Made by a program: the position numbers and the translations under genes
Shown here: piece after piece, positions 6,591 to 15,654 of the stretch
Layout of the letters: the number at the start of each line of letters is the position of its first letter
Position numbering within the stretch: position 1 is the stretch's first letter
Source of the DNA: Brevundimonas sp.
GTDB lineage: Bacteria > Pseudomonadota > Alphaproteobacteria > Caulobacterales > Caulobacteraceae
DNA: 64,000 bases
Reading direction: 5' to 3'
NCBI RefSeq assembly: GCF_013912005.1
Contig: NZ_JACESB010000012.1
Location: 1 to 64,000 of the forward strand
Notes under the pieces: generated by a model
Seen by the model: only the letters and a program-made list of their open reading frames with translations
Told to the model about the DNA's origin: nothing
Databases searched by the model: none

Positions 6591-9434
6591 ATGTCCCGCA
6601 CCGCCGCCCTGTTCGGAGCCTCGCTCCTCGTCCTCGCGCCGCTCGCCGCCGCGCCCGCCGCGGCGCAGCAGGCGGCGTCGCTCGCCGTGCCGCCGCTGGA
6701 GTTCACCCACCGCGAGCTCGGCAACGGCCTCGACGTCTACGCCATGCCGGACCCGACCGCCGGCACGGTGACCGTGACCCTGTGGTACGACGTCGGCGGC
6801 AAGGACGATCCGGAGGGCCGCTCAGGCTTCGCCCACCTGTTCGAGCACATCCTCAGCCGCAAGACCGTCAACCTGCCCTACGGCCAGATCTCGACCATGG
6901 TCGAGAACGCCGGCGGGACGCGCAACGCCTCCACCGGCCAGGACTTCACCAACTACTACGAGACGGTGCCGCCCCAGTATCTGGAGCAGATGCTGTGGAC
7001 CCACGCCGAGCGCATGGCGCGGCCCGTGGTCGACCAGGAGGTCTTCGACACCGAGCGGTCGATCGTGCAGGAAGAGCTGCGCCAGCGGGTCTACGCCCCC
7101 CCTTACGGCCGGCTGCAGCGCTTCGTGATCGGCGACAACAGCTTCGACGAGAGCATCTACCGGCGCAGCGTGATCGGCTCGCTGGAGGAGCTCAACTCGG
7201 CCCGCATCGAGGACGCGCGCGCCTTCCACGAGGCCTACTACCGCCCGGCCAATGCGACGCTGATCGTCTCGGGCAATTTCGATCCGGCGCAGCTGGACCG
7301 CTGGGTCGACCAGTATTTCGCCGGCATCCGCAATCCCGACCGGCCGACGCCGGTGTTCGAACGGCCGGTCGAAACGCCCCGGACGCAGCCGCGGCTGGTG
7401 GAGGCGTACGCGCCGAACGTGCCGTTGCCGGCGGTGGCGGCGATCTTCCCCGGCGTGGCGGCCGGCCACCCCGACGCGCCGGCGCTGGACGTGCTGCAGG
7501 CGATCATGTCGCGCGGCGAGAGCTCGCGGCTGTACCAGGCGCTGGTCTACGAGACCCAGCTGGCCGCCAACGCCGGCTTCGGGCTGGACGACATGGAGGA
7601 GGACGGGGTCGTCACCCTCACCGCCACCGTCGCCCAGGGCAAGGCCATTCCCGACGTGGAGGCGGCGCTGAACGCGCAGCTGGAGCGAATCCGCAACGAG
7701 CCGGTGACGGCGGCGGAGCTGCAGGAGGCGAAGACCGAGATCGTGGCCTCGGCCCTGCGCCAGCGCGAGACCGCCTCGGGCCGCGCCTTCATCCTCGGCC
7801 AGTCGATCGTCTCCCAGAACGATCCGCGCGCCGCGGACGAGCGGCTGGCCGCGGTCCAGCAGGTCACCGCCGCCGACGTCCAGCGGGTCGCGCGGACCTA
7901 CCTCGACGAGCAGGCCCGGGTCTCCATCCGCTATCAGGACGAGAGCGCCCGGCCGGCGGGCGTTCCGGAGGACAGCTGGCGCAACCCGGCCCCGGTCCCG
8001 ACCTTCGTCAGCGTGCCGCCGGCGGTGCTGCCGCCGAACGAACTGCTGCCCGAGGGGCGGCGGGCGGCGCCGCCCGCCCTTGGCGCGGCGCGCGAGGCCG
8101 TGATCCCCGCCGTCGCCGAGCGCACCCTGCCCAACGGGCTGCGGGTGATCGTCGCCAAGTCGACCGACCTGCCGATCATGAACGCCCAGCTGGTGCTGGG
8201 CGGCGGCGCCGCGGCGGATCCGGCCGACCGGCCGGGGCTGGCGGGCCTGACGGCGGGGCTGGCCACCCAGGGCGCCGGGGGCCGTTCGGCGCCGGAGATC
8301 GCCCGCACCCTCGAGGCGCTGGGGGCCAACATCGGCGGCGGGGCCGGCGCCGACGCCACCCAGATGTTCGTCTCGGCGCCGATCGCCTCGGCGGAGGCGG
8401 TCGGGGCGGTGCTGGCCGACGTGGTGCAGCGGCCGGACTTCGCCGAGGCGGAGGTGGCGCGCAGCCGCACCCAGGCGGTGAACGCCCTGCGGGTGAACTA
8501 TCGCCAGCCCGGACCTCTGGCCTCGGCGGTGCTGAACCGGCTGCTCTACGGGGCCTCGCCCTATGGCGCGCCGAGCTCCGGCACGCCCGCGTCGGTGGCG
8601 GCGATCACCCGCGACGAGATCGTCGCCTTCCACGACCGCTGGTGGCGGCCCGACAACGCCACGGTGATCGTCACCGGCGGCATGGAGCCGGAAGCGGCCT
8701 TCGCCTGGGCCGAGCAGGTGCTCGGCGGCTGGGAACGGCCGGCCGCGCCGAAGCCCACGGTGGGGAACCGGGCCGGGGCGCCGGCCGGGCCGCGCGTGGT
8801 GGTGGTCGACCTGCCCGGGGCGGGGCAGGCGGCGGTGACGGCGGCGGTGCGCGCCCCCCGCCGCGCCGACGCCGGCTACTATCCGCTGGCGGTGGCCAAT
8901 GCGGTGCTGGGGTCGGGGCAGAACGGCCGGCTGTTCCAGGAGGTGCGCGCCAAACGCGGTCTCAGCTACGGGGCCTATTCGTCGCTCGGCGCCCGCGCCG
9001 AGGGCGGGGCCCTGGTCGCCTCGACCCAGACCAAGAACGAGAGCGCCGCCGAGGTGGTCGGCCTGGTGCTGGCGGAGTTCGACCGGCTGGCGCGCGAGCC
9101 GGTCGCCGACCAGGCGGTGACCGACCGCGAGGCCTTCATCACCGGCGGCTTCCAGCGCTCGCTGGAGACGACCGGCGGCCTCGGCGGCCTGCTGGCGGAC
9201 GCCGTGGTCAACGGCCTGCCGCTGTCGGAGATCGGCGCCTATCCGCAGAAGATCGCCGCCACCACGCCGGACAGCCTGCGCGAGGCGGCGCGCGTGGTGA
9301 GTGCGGAAGAGGCGGTGGTGGTGGTGGTCGGCCAGGCCGACATGTTCATCGACGCCCTGAGGGCCGCGCACCCGGACGTGGCGGTGATCCCGGCGGCGGA
9401 GCTGGACCTGGACAGCCCGACGCTGGGGATGTGA
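6591..9434 (+). CDS. Two-domain M16 family zinc metallopeptidase
   Basis: The 947-residue protein begins with a signal peptide ending around AAAAQQ (residue 26), so it acts in the periplasm. The first M16 domain carries the inverted zinc motif HLFEH (His82, Glu85, His86) and the downstream glutamates near residue 161 that complete the zinc site. The second M16 unit, from about residue 500 (ERTLPNGLRVIVAKS), lacks HxxEH and is the usual inactive partner that closes the chamber. Enzymes of this kind degrade short peptides. The ATG at 6591 is chosen over an in-frame GTG at 6564 because it begins the signal peptide. It stands alone and ends before a strong hairpin. Confidence 0.9.
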   Translation: MSRTAALFGASLLVLAPLAAAPAAAQQAASLAVPPLEFTHRELGNGLDVYAMPDPTAGTVTVTLWYDVGGKDDPEGRSGFAHLFEHILSRKTVNLPYGQISTMVENAGGTRNASTGQDFTNYYETVPPQYLEQMLWTHAERMARPVVDQEVFDTERSIVQEELRQRVYAPPYGRLQRFVIGDNSFDESIYRRSVIGSLEELNSARIEDARAFHEAYYRPANATLIVSGNFDPAQLDRWVDQYFAGIRNPDRPTPVFERPVETPRTQPRLVEAYAPNVPLPAVAAIFPGVAAGHPDAPALDVLQAIMSRGESSRLYQALVYETQLAANAGFGLDDMEEDGVVTLTATVAQGKAIPDVEAALNAQLERIRNEPVTAAELQEAKTEIVASALRQRETASGRAFILGQSIVSQNDPRAADERLAAVQQVTAADVQRVARTYLDEQARVSIRYQDESARPAGVPEDSWRNPAPVPTFVSVPPAVLPPNELLPEGRRAAPPALGAAREAVIPAVAERTLPNGLRVIVAKSTDLPIMNAQLVLGGGAAADPADRPGLAGLTAGLATQGAGGRSAPEIARTLEALGANIGGGAGADATQMFVSAPIASAEAVGAVLADVVQRPDFAEAEVARSRTQAVNALRVNYRQPGPLASAVLNRLLYGASPYGAPSSGTPASVAAITRDEIVAFHDRWWRPDNATVIVTGGMEPEAAFAWAEQVLGGWERPAAPKPTVGNRAGAPAGPRVVVVDLPGAGQAAVTAAVRAPRRADAGYYPLAVANAVLGSGQNGRLFQEVRAKRGLSYGAYSSLGARAEGGALVASTQTKNESAAEVVGLVLAEFDRLAREPVADQAVTDREAFITGGFQRSLETTGGLGGLLADAVVNGLPLSEIGAYPQKIAATTPDSLREAARVVSAEEAVVVVVGQADMFIDALRAAHPDVAVIPAAELDLDSPTLGM

Positions 9435-9441
9435 GGCGGCC

Positions 9442-9466
9442 CCCCCCACGCCGTTGGCGTGGGGGG
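9442..9466. terminator. Hairpin between convergent genes
   Basis: An 11-bp perfect stem (CCCCCCACGCC with GGCGTGGGGGG) and a 3-base loop lie between the stop of the M16 peptidase and the convergent aldolase gene. There is no clear T-run on either side, so termination strength is uncertain. Confidence 0.6.
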
Positions 9467-9473
9467 AAACCCG

Positions 9474-10145
9474 TCAGGCCGCCCGGAACGTCGCGATCGC
9501 CTCGACGGTCTTGCGGACCTGCGCCTCGATCGCGGTCCAGTCGCCGGCCTTCACAGCCGCGTCGGTGACCAGCTTCGAGCCCATGCCGGCGGCGACGATG
9601 CCGGCGCCGAACCATTTCGAGATGCTGGCCTCGTCGGGGTCGACGCCGCCGGTGGGCATGATCTTGGTCCAGGGCATGGGGCCGAGCACGGCCTTGACGA
9701 AGTCGGGGCCGCCGACGCTGGCGCCGGGGAACAGCTTGACGATCTCGCAGCCCAGCTCGTGGGCCTTGCCGATCTCGGCCACGGAGCCGCAGCCCGGGAA
9801 GTAGGCGACCATGCGCCGGTTGCAGACGCGGGCGACCTCCTCGATCAGGCCAGCGCTGACGACGAAGCGGGCGCCGCGGTTGAGGTAGAGGGCGGCGGTG
9901 CCGGCGTCGACCACCGAACCGATGCCGAGGATGATGTCCGGATCGGTCTTCTGCAGCTCGCGGGCGAGGTCGCCGAACAGGTCGACGGCGAAATCGCCCC
10001 GGTTGGTGAACTCGATCGCCCGGGCCCCGCCGCGGGCGCAGGCGCGGATCACGTTCAGGCAGACCTCGGGATCCGGATGATAGAAGACGGGCACCGCGCC
10101 CTGGCTCTCGAGGGCGGTGAGGACGGCGAGGCGGTCGTGGCGCAT
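9474..10145 (-). CDS. eda: KDPG/KHG aldolase (Entner-Doudoroff aldolase)
   Basis: The 223-residue enzyme fits the trimeric class I aldolase family that splits 2-keto-3-deoxy-6-phosphogluconate into pyruvate and glyceraldehyde 3-phosphate. The Schiff-base lysine is Lys137 in EIVKLFPG and the acid/base glutamate is Glu45 in AIEFTNRG, followed by the conserved PTGGV. The start at MRHDRLAV is preferred to an ATG 23 codons upstream, which adds a proline-rich unconserved tail. It is about 7 kb from the zwf-pgl-edd-glk operon, whose dehydratase makes its substrate. A role with 4-hydroxy-2-oxoglutarate or a related keto acid cannot be excluded. Confidence 0.85.
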   Translation of the reverse strand: MRHDRLAVLTALESQGAVPVFYHPDPEVCLNVIRACARGGARAIEFTNRGDFAVDLFGDLARELQKTDPDIILGIGSVVDAGTAALYLNRGARFVVSAGLIEEVARVCNRRMVAYFPGCGSVAEIGKAHELGCEIVKLFPGASVGGPDFVKAVLGPMPWTKIMPTGGVDPDEASISKWFGAGIVAAGMGSKLVTDAAVKAGDWTAIEAQVRKTVEAIATFRAA

Positions 10146-10306
10146 GGGCAGGCTCCGGGGCGGCGGTCCTGACTCGGCCGCCGGAGCCGGGGCGTCAAGG
10201 ACCGGGGGCTTCAATCCGTGTGAACGGGCCCGGAACCGAAGCGTCGCCGTGGGTCTTTTCTTCCGGTTACGCCCGCCGCGCGGGCGCCAAACCCGGGAGA
10301 TGACCG

Positions 10307-10570
10307 ATGAACACCCTGACGCGACTGGCGCTGGTCGCCGCCCTCGCCGCCGCTCCGCTGGCCGCCTGCACCGAGCCCGAAGCCGACCGCGCGGGCGAGC
10401 AGGCGGAGAACGCCGCCGCCAACGCGACCGACGCCGCGGGCGACGCGGCCGGCAGCGCGGTGGACGCCACCCAGGACGCCGCCGACGCCACCGGCGACGC
10501 CCTGCAGGAAGGCGCCCATGAGACCGGCGAGACGGTCGACAACGCCACCGACGGCGACGCGGTCCGGTAA
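10307..10570 (+). CDS. Small alanine-rich lipoprotein
   Basis: The 87-residue product has a signal peptide ending in the lipobox LAAC, with Cys21 as the lipidation site. The rest is a low-complexity run rich in Ala, Asp, Glu and Thr, with repeated NATDAAGDAAG-like segments that could form an amphipathic helix or stay disordered. Small envelope lipoproteins of this kind are common in Caulobacterales, but no function is known to me. It is followed by a strong terminator. A similar small lipoprotein is encoded at 16150-16419. Confidence 0.75.
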   Translation: MNTLTRLALVAALAAAPLAACTEPEADRAGEQAENAAANATDAAGDAAGSAVDATQDAADATGDALQEGAHETGETVDNATDGDAVR

Positions 10571-10592
10571 CTCCCGGAAAGCCTCGATGCGA

Positions 10593-10619
10593 GGGCCGGC
10601 CCGCGGGGCCGGCCCTTTT
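10593..10619 (+). terminator. Rho-independent terminator
   Basis: GGGCCGGCCC at 10593-10602 pairs with the identical self-complementary run at 10606-10615 across a 3-base loop and is followed by TTTT. It ends the small lipoprotein gene and separates it from the convergent hydrolase gene. Confidence 0.85.
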
Positions 10620-10623
10620 CGCG

Positions 10624-11427
10624 TCAGGCGCGGGCCAGTTCGACGATCCGCCGCACCAGGGCGCTGTCCGGGTCGAACAGCGGGTCGAGGACGGTGAAGT
10701 GGTTGAGGCCGGGCAGGGCCTCGAAGCGGGTTTCGACGCCGCGGGCGCCCCAGAGGTCGGCCATCATCCGAGACTGGCGCAGGAATTCGGAACTCTCGCC
10801 GGCGCCGACGAGGCAGTCCAGCGTCGTGCCGCCCGGGGTGGAGCCGTCCGGGACCGGCCAGTGGACCGGCGACAGGGCGGCGGCCTCCATTTCGTCCAGG
10901 CGAAGGGCGTCGTTGAGCGAGGTGGGGATCAGGGGGGCGAGGTCGAAGACGCCGCTGATCGCCGCCGCGGCGGAGGCGCGGCCCTCGCTGAGCATGCAGG
11001 CGGCCATGTGCCCGCCGGCGGAGTGGCCGAAGACGACGGGGCGCCGGCCGGTGCGGGCGCGGACGGCGTCCACGGCGGCGCGGACCTGGGACAGGATGCG
11101 GCCGAGGCGGACGGCGGGGGCGAGGTCGTAGGACGGGATGGCGAGGCCGACCCCGTGCGCGAGCAGGGCGGGGGCGAGGCCGGAGAACCAGTCCTTGTCG
11201 AGCGCCTGCCAGTAGCCGCCGTGCAGGAAGACGGCGACGGGAGCGTCGTCTCCGGCGGAGAACAGGTCGATGACCTCGCGCGGGCCGGAGCCGTAGGCGA
11301 GGGTCTCGGGCGGACGGCCGGCGCGGGCGGCGTCGGCGGCCTCGCGCCAGCGCTGCATCACCGCCGGATGGTCGGGGACGCGGGCCCGGTTGTTGTATTC
11401 GGCCTCGAGGTCGATCTCGCCTGTCAC
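10624..11427 (-). CDS. Alpha/beta hydrolase, arylformamidase (kynurenine formamidase)-like
   Basis: The 267-residue protein has the oxyanion motif HGGYW at residues 69-73 and the nucleophile elbow GHSAGG with Ser136, plus a late GLNHF containing the probable catalytic histidine. The N-terminal EYNNRARVPDHP and the HGGYW motif resemble eukaryotic-type arylformamidases, which hydrolyse N-formylkynurenine. A general carboxylesterase role is equally possible, and no other kynurenine gene lies nearby. The start is a GTG at 11427, about 47 bases from the divergent AsnC-domain gene, so the two probably share a promoter region. Confidence 0.72.
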   Translation of the reverse strand: MTGEIDLEAEYNNRARVPDHPAVMQRWREAADAARAGRPPETLAYGSGPREVIDLFSAGDDAPVAVFLHGGYWQALDKDWFSGLAPALLAHGVGLAIPSYDLAPAVRLGRILSQVRAAVDAVRARTGRRPVVFGHSAGGHMAACMLSEGRASAAAAISGVFDLAPLIPTSLNDALRLDEMEAAALSPVHWPVPDGSTPGGTTLDCLVGAGESSEFLRQSRMMADLWGARGVETRFEALPGLNHFTVLDPLFDPDSALVRRIVELARA

Positions 11428-11474
11428 GTCGCCATCCGCTAGACCACCTCCGAACCCGGAGGACCGCCCCAGCC

Positions 11475-11735
11475 ATGATGACCGCCATCTTCGTCTTCAT
11501 CAAATGCGAGCTGGGGCACGCCAACGACGTGGCGGCGGACATGGTGGACAACGTCGAGCACGTCTCGGAGGTCTATTCGACCTCGGGGCAGTACGACCTG
11601 CTGGCCAAGTTCCAGCTGCCGAAGGAGATGGACATCGGCACCTTCGTGACCCGTCAGGTGCAGACCCGGCCGCACGTCCGCGACACCTTCACGGTGATCA
11701 CCTTCTCGCCGTTCCTGCCGAAGGGGGGAGCCTGA
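11475..11735 (+). CDS. Stand-alone Lrp/AsnC ligand-binding (RAM) domain protein
   Basis: The 86-residue protein is only the effector-binding ACT-like domain of Lrp/AsnC regulators, with the strands AIFVFIKCELG, SGQYDLLAKF and TFTVITFSPF. It lacks any helix-turn-helix. Lone domains of this type form dimers or larger rings that bind amino acids and may modulate full-length Lrp proteins. The length is complete for such proteins, so this is not a truncated regulator. It is divergent from the arylformamidase-like hydrolase. The role is inferred only from the domain. Confidence 0.85.
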   Translation: MMTAIFVFIKCELGHANDVAADMVDNVEHVSEVYSTSGQYDLLAKFQLPKEMDIGTFVTRQVQTRPHVRDTFTVITFSPFLPKGGA

Positions 11736-11741
11736 GGCTCA

Positions 11742-11905
11742 CCCCTCCATCGCCCTTCGAGGCGATGGAGGGGACCGACCGCGCAGCGGTCAGGGGAGGG
11801 CAGCGCCGGCGGCTGGTCTTGTGGCTCCCGCTTCCGCCTGCGCCGCCCCCTCCACCATGCTGCGCATGGTCCCCCTCCCCATCTGCGATGGGGAGGTGAT
11901 CCGGT
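11742..11905. repeat. Cluster of intergenic hairpins
   Basis: This non-coding stretch contains several perfect or near-perfect palindromes: CCCCTCCATCGCC at 11742-11754 with its complement at 11761-11773, GACCGC/GCGGTC just after, CCATG/CATGG near 11855, and CCTCCCCATC/GATGGGGAGG around 11875-11896. It resembles the palindromic intergenic repeats common in Caulobacterales genomes. I see no coding potential. It may also end the AsnC-domain transcript. Confidence 0.6.
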
Positions 11906-11923
11906 CACGGTCCTGCCTGTCAC

Positions 11924-11940
11924 CCTGACGCTACGTCAGG
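11924..11940. promoter_or_regulatory. Possible operator palindrome before acyl-CoA dehydrogenase operon
   Basis: CCTGACG at 11924-11930 and CGTCAGG at 11934-11940 form a perfect inverted repeat around CTA, about 40 bases before the first dehydrogenase gene. Size and position suit a TetR- or GntR-type repressor of fatty-acid genes. The regulator is not in the window. Confidence 0.4.
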
Positions 11941-11978
11941 GCTGAATCACTGCTAACGTCCGCGCGACGGAGGCTGCG

Positions 11979-13163
11979 ATGAGCGATCTTGAGACCTTCC
12001 GCGCGGAGACGCGGGACTGGCTGGAGGCGAACTGCCCGGCCGAGGTGCGCGGGCCGATGCGGTCCGAGGCGGAGATGATCTGGGGCGGGCGCAAGGCCGA
12101 CTTCGCCACCGAGGGGCACCGGCTGTGGCTGGAGCGGATGGGGGCGAAGGGCTGGACCGCGCCGGAATGGCCGAAGGAATACGGCGGCGGCGGGCTGAGC
12201 CGTGAGGAGGCCAAGGTGCTGGCCTCGGAGCTGCGCCGCATCAAGGCGCAGCCGGCGCTGAACAGCTTCGGCGTCTGGATGCTGGGCCCGGCCCTGCTGC
12301 AGTTCGGGACCGAGGAGCAGAAGCGGAAATTCCTGCCACCGATCGTGCGCGGCGAGATCCGCTGGTGCCAGGGCTATTCCGAGCCGGGCGCGGGATCGGA
12401 CCTGGCTGGCCTGCAGACGCGGGCCGAGGACCGCGGCGACCACTGGATCGTCAACGGCCAGAAGGTGTGGACCAGCTACGCCGACAAGGCGGACTGGATA
12501 TTCTGCCTGGTGCGGACCGACCCCGAGGCGCCCAAGCATCTGGGCATCTCCTTCGTGCTGTTCGACATGGAGACCCCGGGGGTGTCGACCCGGCCGATCA
12601 CCCTGATTTCGGGCAAGAGCCCGTTCTGCGAGACCTTCTTCGACAATGTCCGGGTGGAGAAGGAGAACCTGGTCGGGACGCTGAACCGCGGCTGGGACGT
12701 GGCCAAGGCCCTGCTGGCGCACGAGCGGACCATGATCGGGGCCATGGGCGAGCACATGGGCGGCCGTCCGGTCGGGCAGCTGGCGGCGGACGCCCTGGGG
12801 ATGGACGCCGACGGGCGGCTGGACGAGCCGATGCTGCGGGCGCGCATCGCCGAGCTGGAGGTGGACGCGACGGCGTTCCGTCTGGCGCTGGAGCGCACCG
12901 GCGACCTGCACAAGGCGGGGCAGGCGCATCCGGCGCTCGCCTCGATGCTGAAATACTACGGCTCGGAGCTGAACAAGCGGCGGCACGAGCTGCTGATGGC
13001 GGCCGGCGGGATCGACGCCCTGGAGTGGGAGGGCGAGCGCTCGCGCGACGGGGCCATGGCGCGCGACTGGCTGCGCACCAAGGCCAACTCGATCGAGGGC
13101 GGGACCTCCGAGATCCAGCTCAACATCATCGCCAAGCACCTGCTGCGCCTGCCGGGAGCCTGA
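11979..13163 (+). CDS. Acyl-CoA dehydrogenase
   Basis: The 394-residue flavoprotein has the N-terminal helical domain, the flavin-binding signature CQGYSEPGAGSDLAGL with INGQKVWTSYA-like continuation, and the C-terminal helical domain ending with NSIEGGTSEIQLNIIAKH. It oxidises an acyl-CoA to the 2-enoyl-CoA with FAD and passes electrons to an electron-transfer flavoprotein. A second dehydrogenase gene starts 3 bases after its stop. Such pairs form heteromeric enzymes acting on steroid side chains or branched and unusual acyl-CoAs, so the true substrate may not be a plain fatty acyl-CoA. A palindrome upstream may be an operator. Confidence 0.88.
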   Translation: MSDLETFRAETRDWLEANCPAEVRGPMRSEAEMIWGGRKADFATEGHRLWLERMGAKGWTAPEWPKEYGGGGLSREEAKVLASELRRIKAQPALNSFGVWMLGPALLQFGTEEQKRKFLPPIVRGEIRWCQGYSEPGAGSDLAGLQTRAEDRGDHWIVNGQKVWTSYADKADWIFCLVRTDPEAPKHLGISFVLFDMETPGVSTRPITLISGKSPFCETFFDNVRVEKENLVGTLNRGWDVAKALLAHERTMIGAMGEHMGGRPVGQLAADALGMDADGRLDEPMLRARIAELEVDATAFRLALERTGDLHKAGQAHPALASMLKYYGSELNKRRHELLMAAGGIDALEWEGERSRDGAMARDWLRTKANSIEGGTSEIQLNIIAKHLLRLPGA

Positions 13164-13166
13164 TCC

Positions 13167-14285
13167 ATGCCCCTGATCCTGACCGAAGAGCAGACGATGC
13201 TGAAGGAGGCCGCGGACGGCTTCCTCGCCGAACACGCGCCGATCGCGCACCTGCGCAAGCTGCGCGACAGCCGCGACCCCGACGGCGTGTCGCGGGAGCT
13301 GTGGCGGGCGTTCGGCGAGATGGGCTTCGCGGGCGTGGTCATCCCCGAGGAACATGGCGGCTCGGGCCTCGGCGCGGTCGAGGCGGGCGTGGTGGCCGAG
13401 GCGCTGGGGCGGACGCTGACGCCGTCGCCCTTCATGGGCTCGTCGGTGCTGGCGGCGACGGTGCTGAAGGGCGGCTCGGAGGCGCAGCAGGCGGCCTGGC
13501 TGCCCCGCATCGCGGCGGGCGAGGCCATCGTCTCGCTGGCCGTCGACGAGGGGGCCAAGCACGGGCCGGCGAAGATCGCCGCCACGGCCGAACGGTCCGG
13601 CAACGGCTTCCGCCTGAACGGGGCCAAGGCCATGGTGCTGGACGGCCATGTCGCCGACGCCCTGATCGTCGCGGCGCGGACCGGGGGCGGGCTGACCCTG
13701 TTCCTCGTCGATCCGGAGACGGCGGGGGTCGAGGTCGAACGCACGGTGATGGTCGACGCGCACAATGCGGCGCGGGTCGTCCTGAAGGACGTCGAGGTCG
13801 ACGCCGATGCGGTGGTGGGGACGGTCGACGGCGGCGAGGCGCTGCTGGAGGGCGCGCTGAACCTCGGCCGGGCCTGCGCGGCGGCGTCCCTGACCGGGGC
13901 CGGGGACGAGGCCTTCCGGATCACCCTTGAGTACCTGCGCACGCGCCAGCAGTTCGGGAAGTTCATCGGCGAGTTCCAGGCCCTGCAGCACCGGGCGGCG
14001 CACCTGTTCACCGAGCTGGAGATCGCCAAGGCGGCGGCGCTGGGCGCCCTGCAGGCGCTCGACGCCGGCCGGGAGGACGCCGCCCTGGCCGTGTCCGTCG
14101 CCAAGGCCAAGGCCGGCCGCGTCGCCGAGCTGGCCGTGCAGGAGGCGGTGCAGATGCACGGCGGCGTCGGCATGACCGACGAGTTCGACGTCGGCCTGTT
14201 CATGAAGCGGGTGCGGGTGCTGAACGAACTGTTGGGCGACGCCGGCTTCCATCAGGAGCGGCTGGCGCGAAGCCAGGGGTTCTGA
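13167..14285 (+). CDS. Acyl-CoA dehydrogenase family protein (second subunit)
   Basis: The 372-residue protein shares the acyl-CoA dehydrogenase fold (MPLILTEEQTMLKEAADGFL at the start, EHGGSGLGAVEAGVVAEALG, then TRQQFGKFIGEFQALQHR and QMHGGVGMTDEFDV). The flavin-loop segment VSLAVDEGAKHGPAK departs from the standard YALTE-type sequence. Divergent members like this usually form the second subunit of an alpha2beta2 enzyme with the gene in front. It starts 3 bases after the first dehydrogenase, so translation is probably coupled. Substrate unknown. Confidence 0.85.
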   Translation: MPLILTEEQTMLKEAADGFLAEHAPIAHLRKLRDSRDPDGVSRELWRAFGEMGFAGVVIPEEHGGSGLGAVEAGVVAEALGRTLTPSPFMGSSVLAATVLKGGSEAQQAAWLPRIAAGEAIVSLAVDEGAKHGPAKIAATAERSGNGFRLNGAKAMVLDGHVADALIVAARTGGGLTLFLVDPETAGVEVERTVMVDAHNAARVVLKDVEVDADAVVGTVDGGEALLEGALNLGRACAAASLTGAGDEAFRITLEYLRTRQQFGKFIGEFQALQHRAAHLFTELEIAKAAALGALQALDAGREDAALAVSVAKAKAGRVAELAVQEAVQMHGGVGMTDEFDVGLFMKRVRVLNELLGDAGFHQERLARSQGF

Positions 14286-14335
14286 ACCGCTACGGTGTTT
14301 TCCGGGGGTGGCGGGGCCTCCCCCCGGGGGCTAAA

Positions 14336-14351
14336 TCTCCCGAACGGGAGA
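14336..14351 (+). promoter_or_regulatory. Hairpin overlapping the hmgA ribosome-binding site
   Basis: TCTCCC at 14336-14341 pairs with GGGAGA at 14346-14351 around GAAC. The right arm is the probable Shine-Dalgarno sequence of the homogentisate dioxygenase gene, whose ATG is at 14359. The hairpin could limit ribosome access, but it is short. Confidence 0.4.
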
Positions 14352-14358
14352 AACGCAC

Positions 14359-15654
14359 ATGACGACGCGAACCAACGCGCCTGCCTGGATGCCGGGGTTC
14401 GGCAACCATTTCTCGACCGAGGCGGTGGAGGGCGCCCTGCCGGAGGGGCGGAACTCGCCGCAGCGGCACAGGCTCGGCCTCTACGCGGAGCAGCTGTCGG
14501 GGACGGCCTTCACCGCGCCGCGCAGCGAGAACCGGCGCAGCTGGCTGTACCGGCTGCGGCCCTCGGCCCAGCACCCCGCCTACCGGCCCTTCGCCCAGGG
14601 CAAGGTGCGGTCGGGGCCGTTCCACGAAGCGCCGCCCAGCCCGAACCGCATGCGGTGGGACCCGCTGCCGATGCCGGCCGAGCCGACCGACTGGGTCGAG
14701 GGGCTGGTCACCTACGGCGGCGCCGGAGATCCCGAAGCCGGTCTCGGAATCGGCATTCACCTGTACGCGGCCAACCGGTCGATGGTCGACCGGGTGTTCT
14801 ACTGCGCCGACGGCGAGCTGCTGATCGTCCCGCAGGCGGGACAACAGGTGTTCGTCACGGAGATGGGGCGGCTGGACGCCCGGCCCGGCGAGATCGTGGT
14901 CATCCCGCGCGGGGTGCGCTTCCGGGTCGAGTGCGAGGGCGAGATCCGCGGCTATGTCTGCGAGAACTACGGCGCCCCGTTCCGCCTGCCCGACCTGGGG
15001 CCGATCGGCGCCAACGGCCTGGCCAATCCCCGCGACTTCGAGACCCCCGTCGCCTGGTACGAGGACGTCGACCGGCCGACGGAGTGCGTGCAGAAGTTCG
15101 GCGGCCGGCTGTGGAGCACCACCTTCGCCCACAGCCCGCTGGACGTGGTCGGCTGGCACGGCAACTACGCCCCCTGCCGGTACGACACGGCGAAGTTCAA
15201 CACGATCGGCACGGTCAGCTACGACCACCCGGACCCTTCGATCTTCACCGTGCTGACCAGTCCCTCCGACACGCCGGGAACCGCGAACTGCGATTTCGTG
15301 ATCTTCCCGCCGCGCTGGATGGTGGCCGAGGACACCTTCCGGCCGCCGTGGTTCCACCGCAACGTGATGAGCGAGTTCATGGGGCTGGTGTTCGGCGAGT
15401 ACGACGCCAAGGAGGGCGGCTTCGCCCCGGGCGGCGCCAGCCTGCACAACTGCATGAGCGGCCACGGCCCGGACCAGGCCAGCTACGACAAGGCGGTGAA
15501 GGCCGACCTCAAGCCGGTGAAGATCGAGAACACCCTGGCCTTCATGTTCGAGACGCGGATGCCCATCCGCACCACGGAATGGGCGCAAACCTCGCCGACG
15601 ATGCAGCTGGACTACGACGACGTGTGGGGCGGGTTCGAGAAGGGACAGGTCTGA
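14359..15654 (+). CDS. hmgA: Homogentisate 1,2-dioxygenase
   Basis: The 431-residue enzyme opens with the diagnostic [11 protein letters not shown] and [19 protein letters not shown]. Its iron ligands are visible: His333 and Glu339 in HRNVMSEF, and His369 in GHGPDQ. They sit exactly two residues below the human numbers 335, 341 and 371. It opens the ring of homogentisate to maleylacetoacetate in tyrosine and phenylalanine breakdown. Usually fumarylacetoacetase and the isomerase genes are nearby, but here neither is adjacent. Instead it follows an acyl-CoA dehydrogenase pair and its stop overlaps the next lipoprotein gene. Confidence 0.97.
   Translation: MTTRTNAPAWMPGFGNHFSTEAVEGALPEGRNSPQRHRLGLYAEQLSGTAFTAPRSENRRSWLYRLRPSAQHPAYRPFAQGKVRSGPFHEAPPSPNRMRWDPLPMPAEPTDWVEGLVTYGGAGDPEAGLGIGIHLYAANRSMVDRVFYCADGELLIVPQAGQQVFVTEMGRLDARPGEIVVIPRGVRFRVECEGEIRGYVCENYGAPFRLPDLGPIGANGLANPRDFETPVAWYEDVDRPTECVQKFGGRLWSTTFAHSPLDVVGWHGNYAPCRYDTAKFNTIGTVSYDHPDPSIFTVLTSPSDTPGTANCDFVIFPPRWMVAEDTFRPPWFHRNVMSEFMGLVFGEYDAKEGGFAPGGASLHNCMSGHGPDQASYDKAVKADLKPVKIENTLAFMFETRMPIRTTEWAQTSPTMQLDYDDVWGGFEKGQV

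Noticed and set aside
6365-9568. A 1,067-codon plus-strand frame overlapping the M16 peptidase
   Set aside because: It is Arg- and Gly-rich without motifs; the peptidase frame has a signal peptide and zinc site.
11736-11978. A small gene or CRISPR-like array in the hairpin block
   Set aside because: The palindromes differ from each other, there are no equal spacers, and no frame has a ribosome site.
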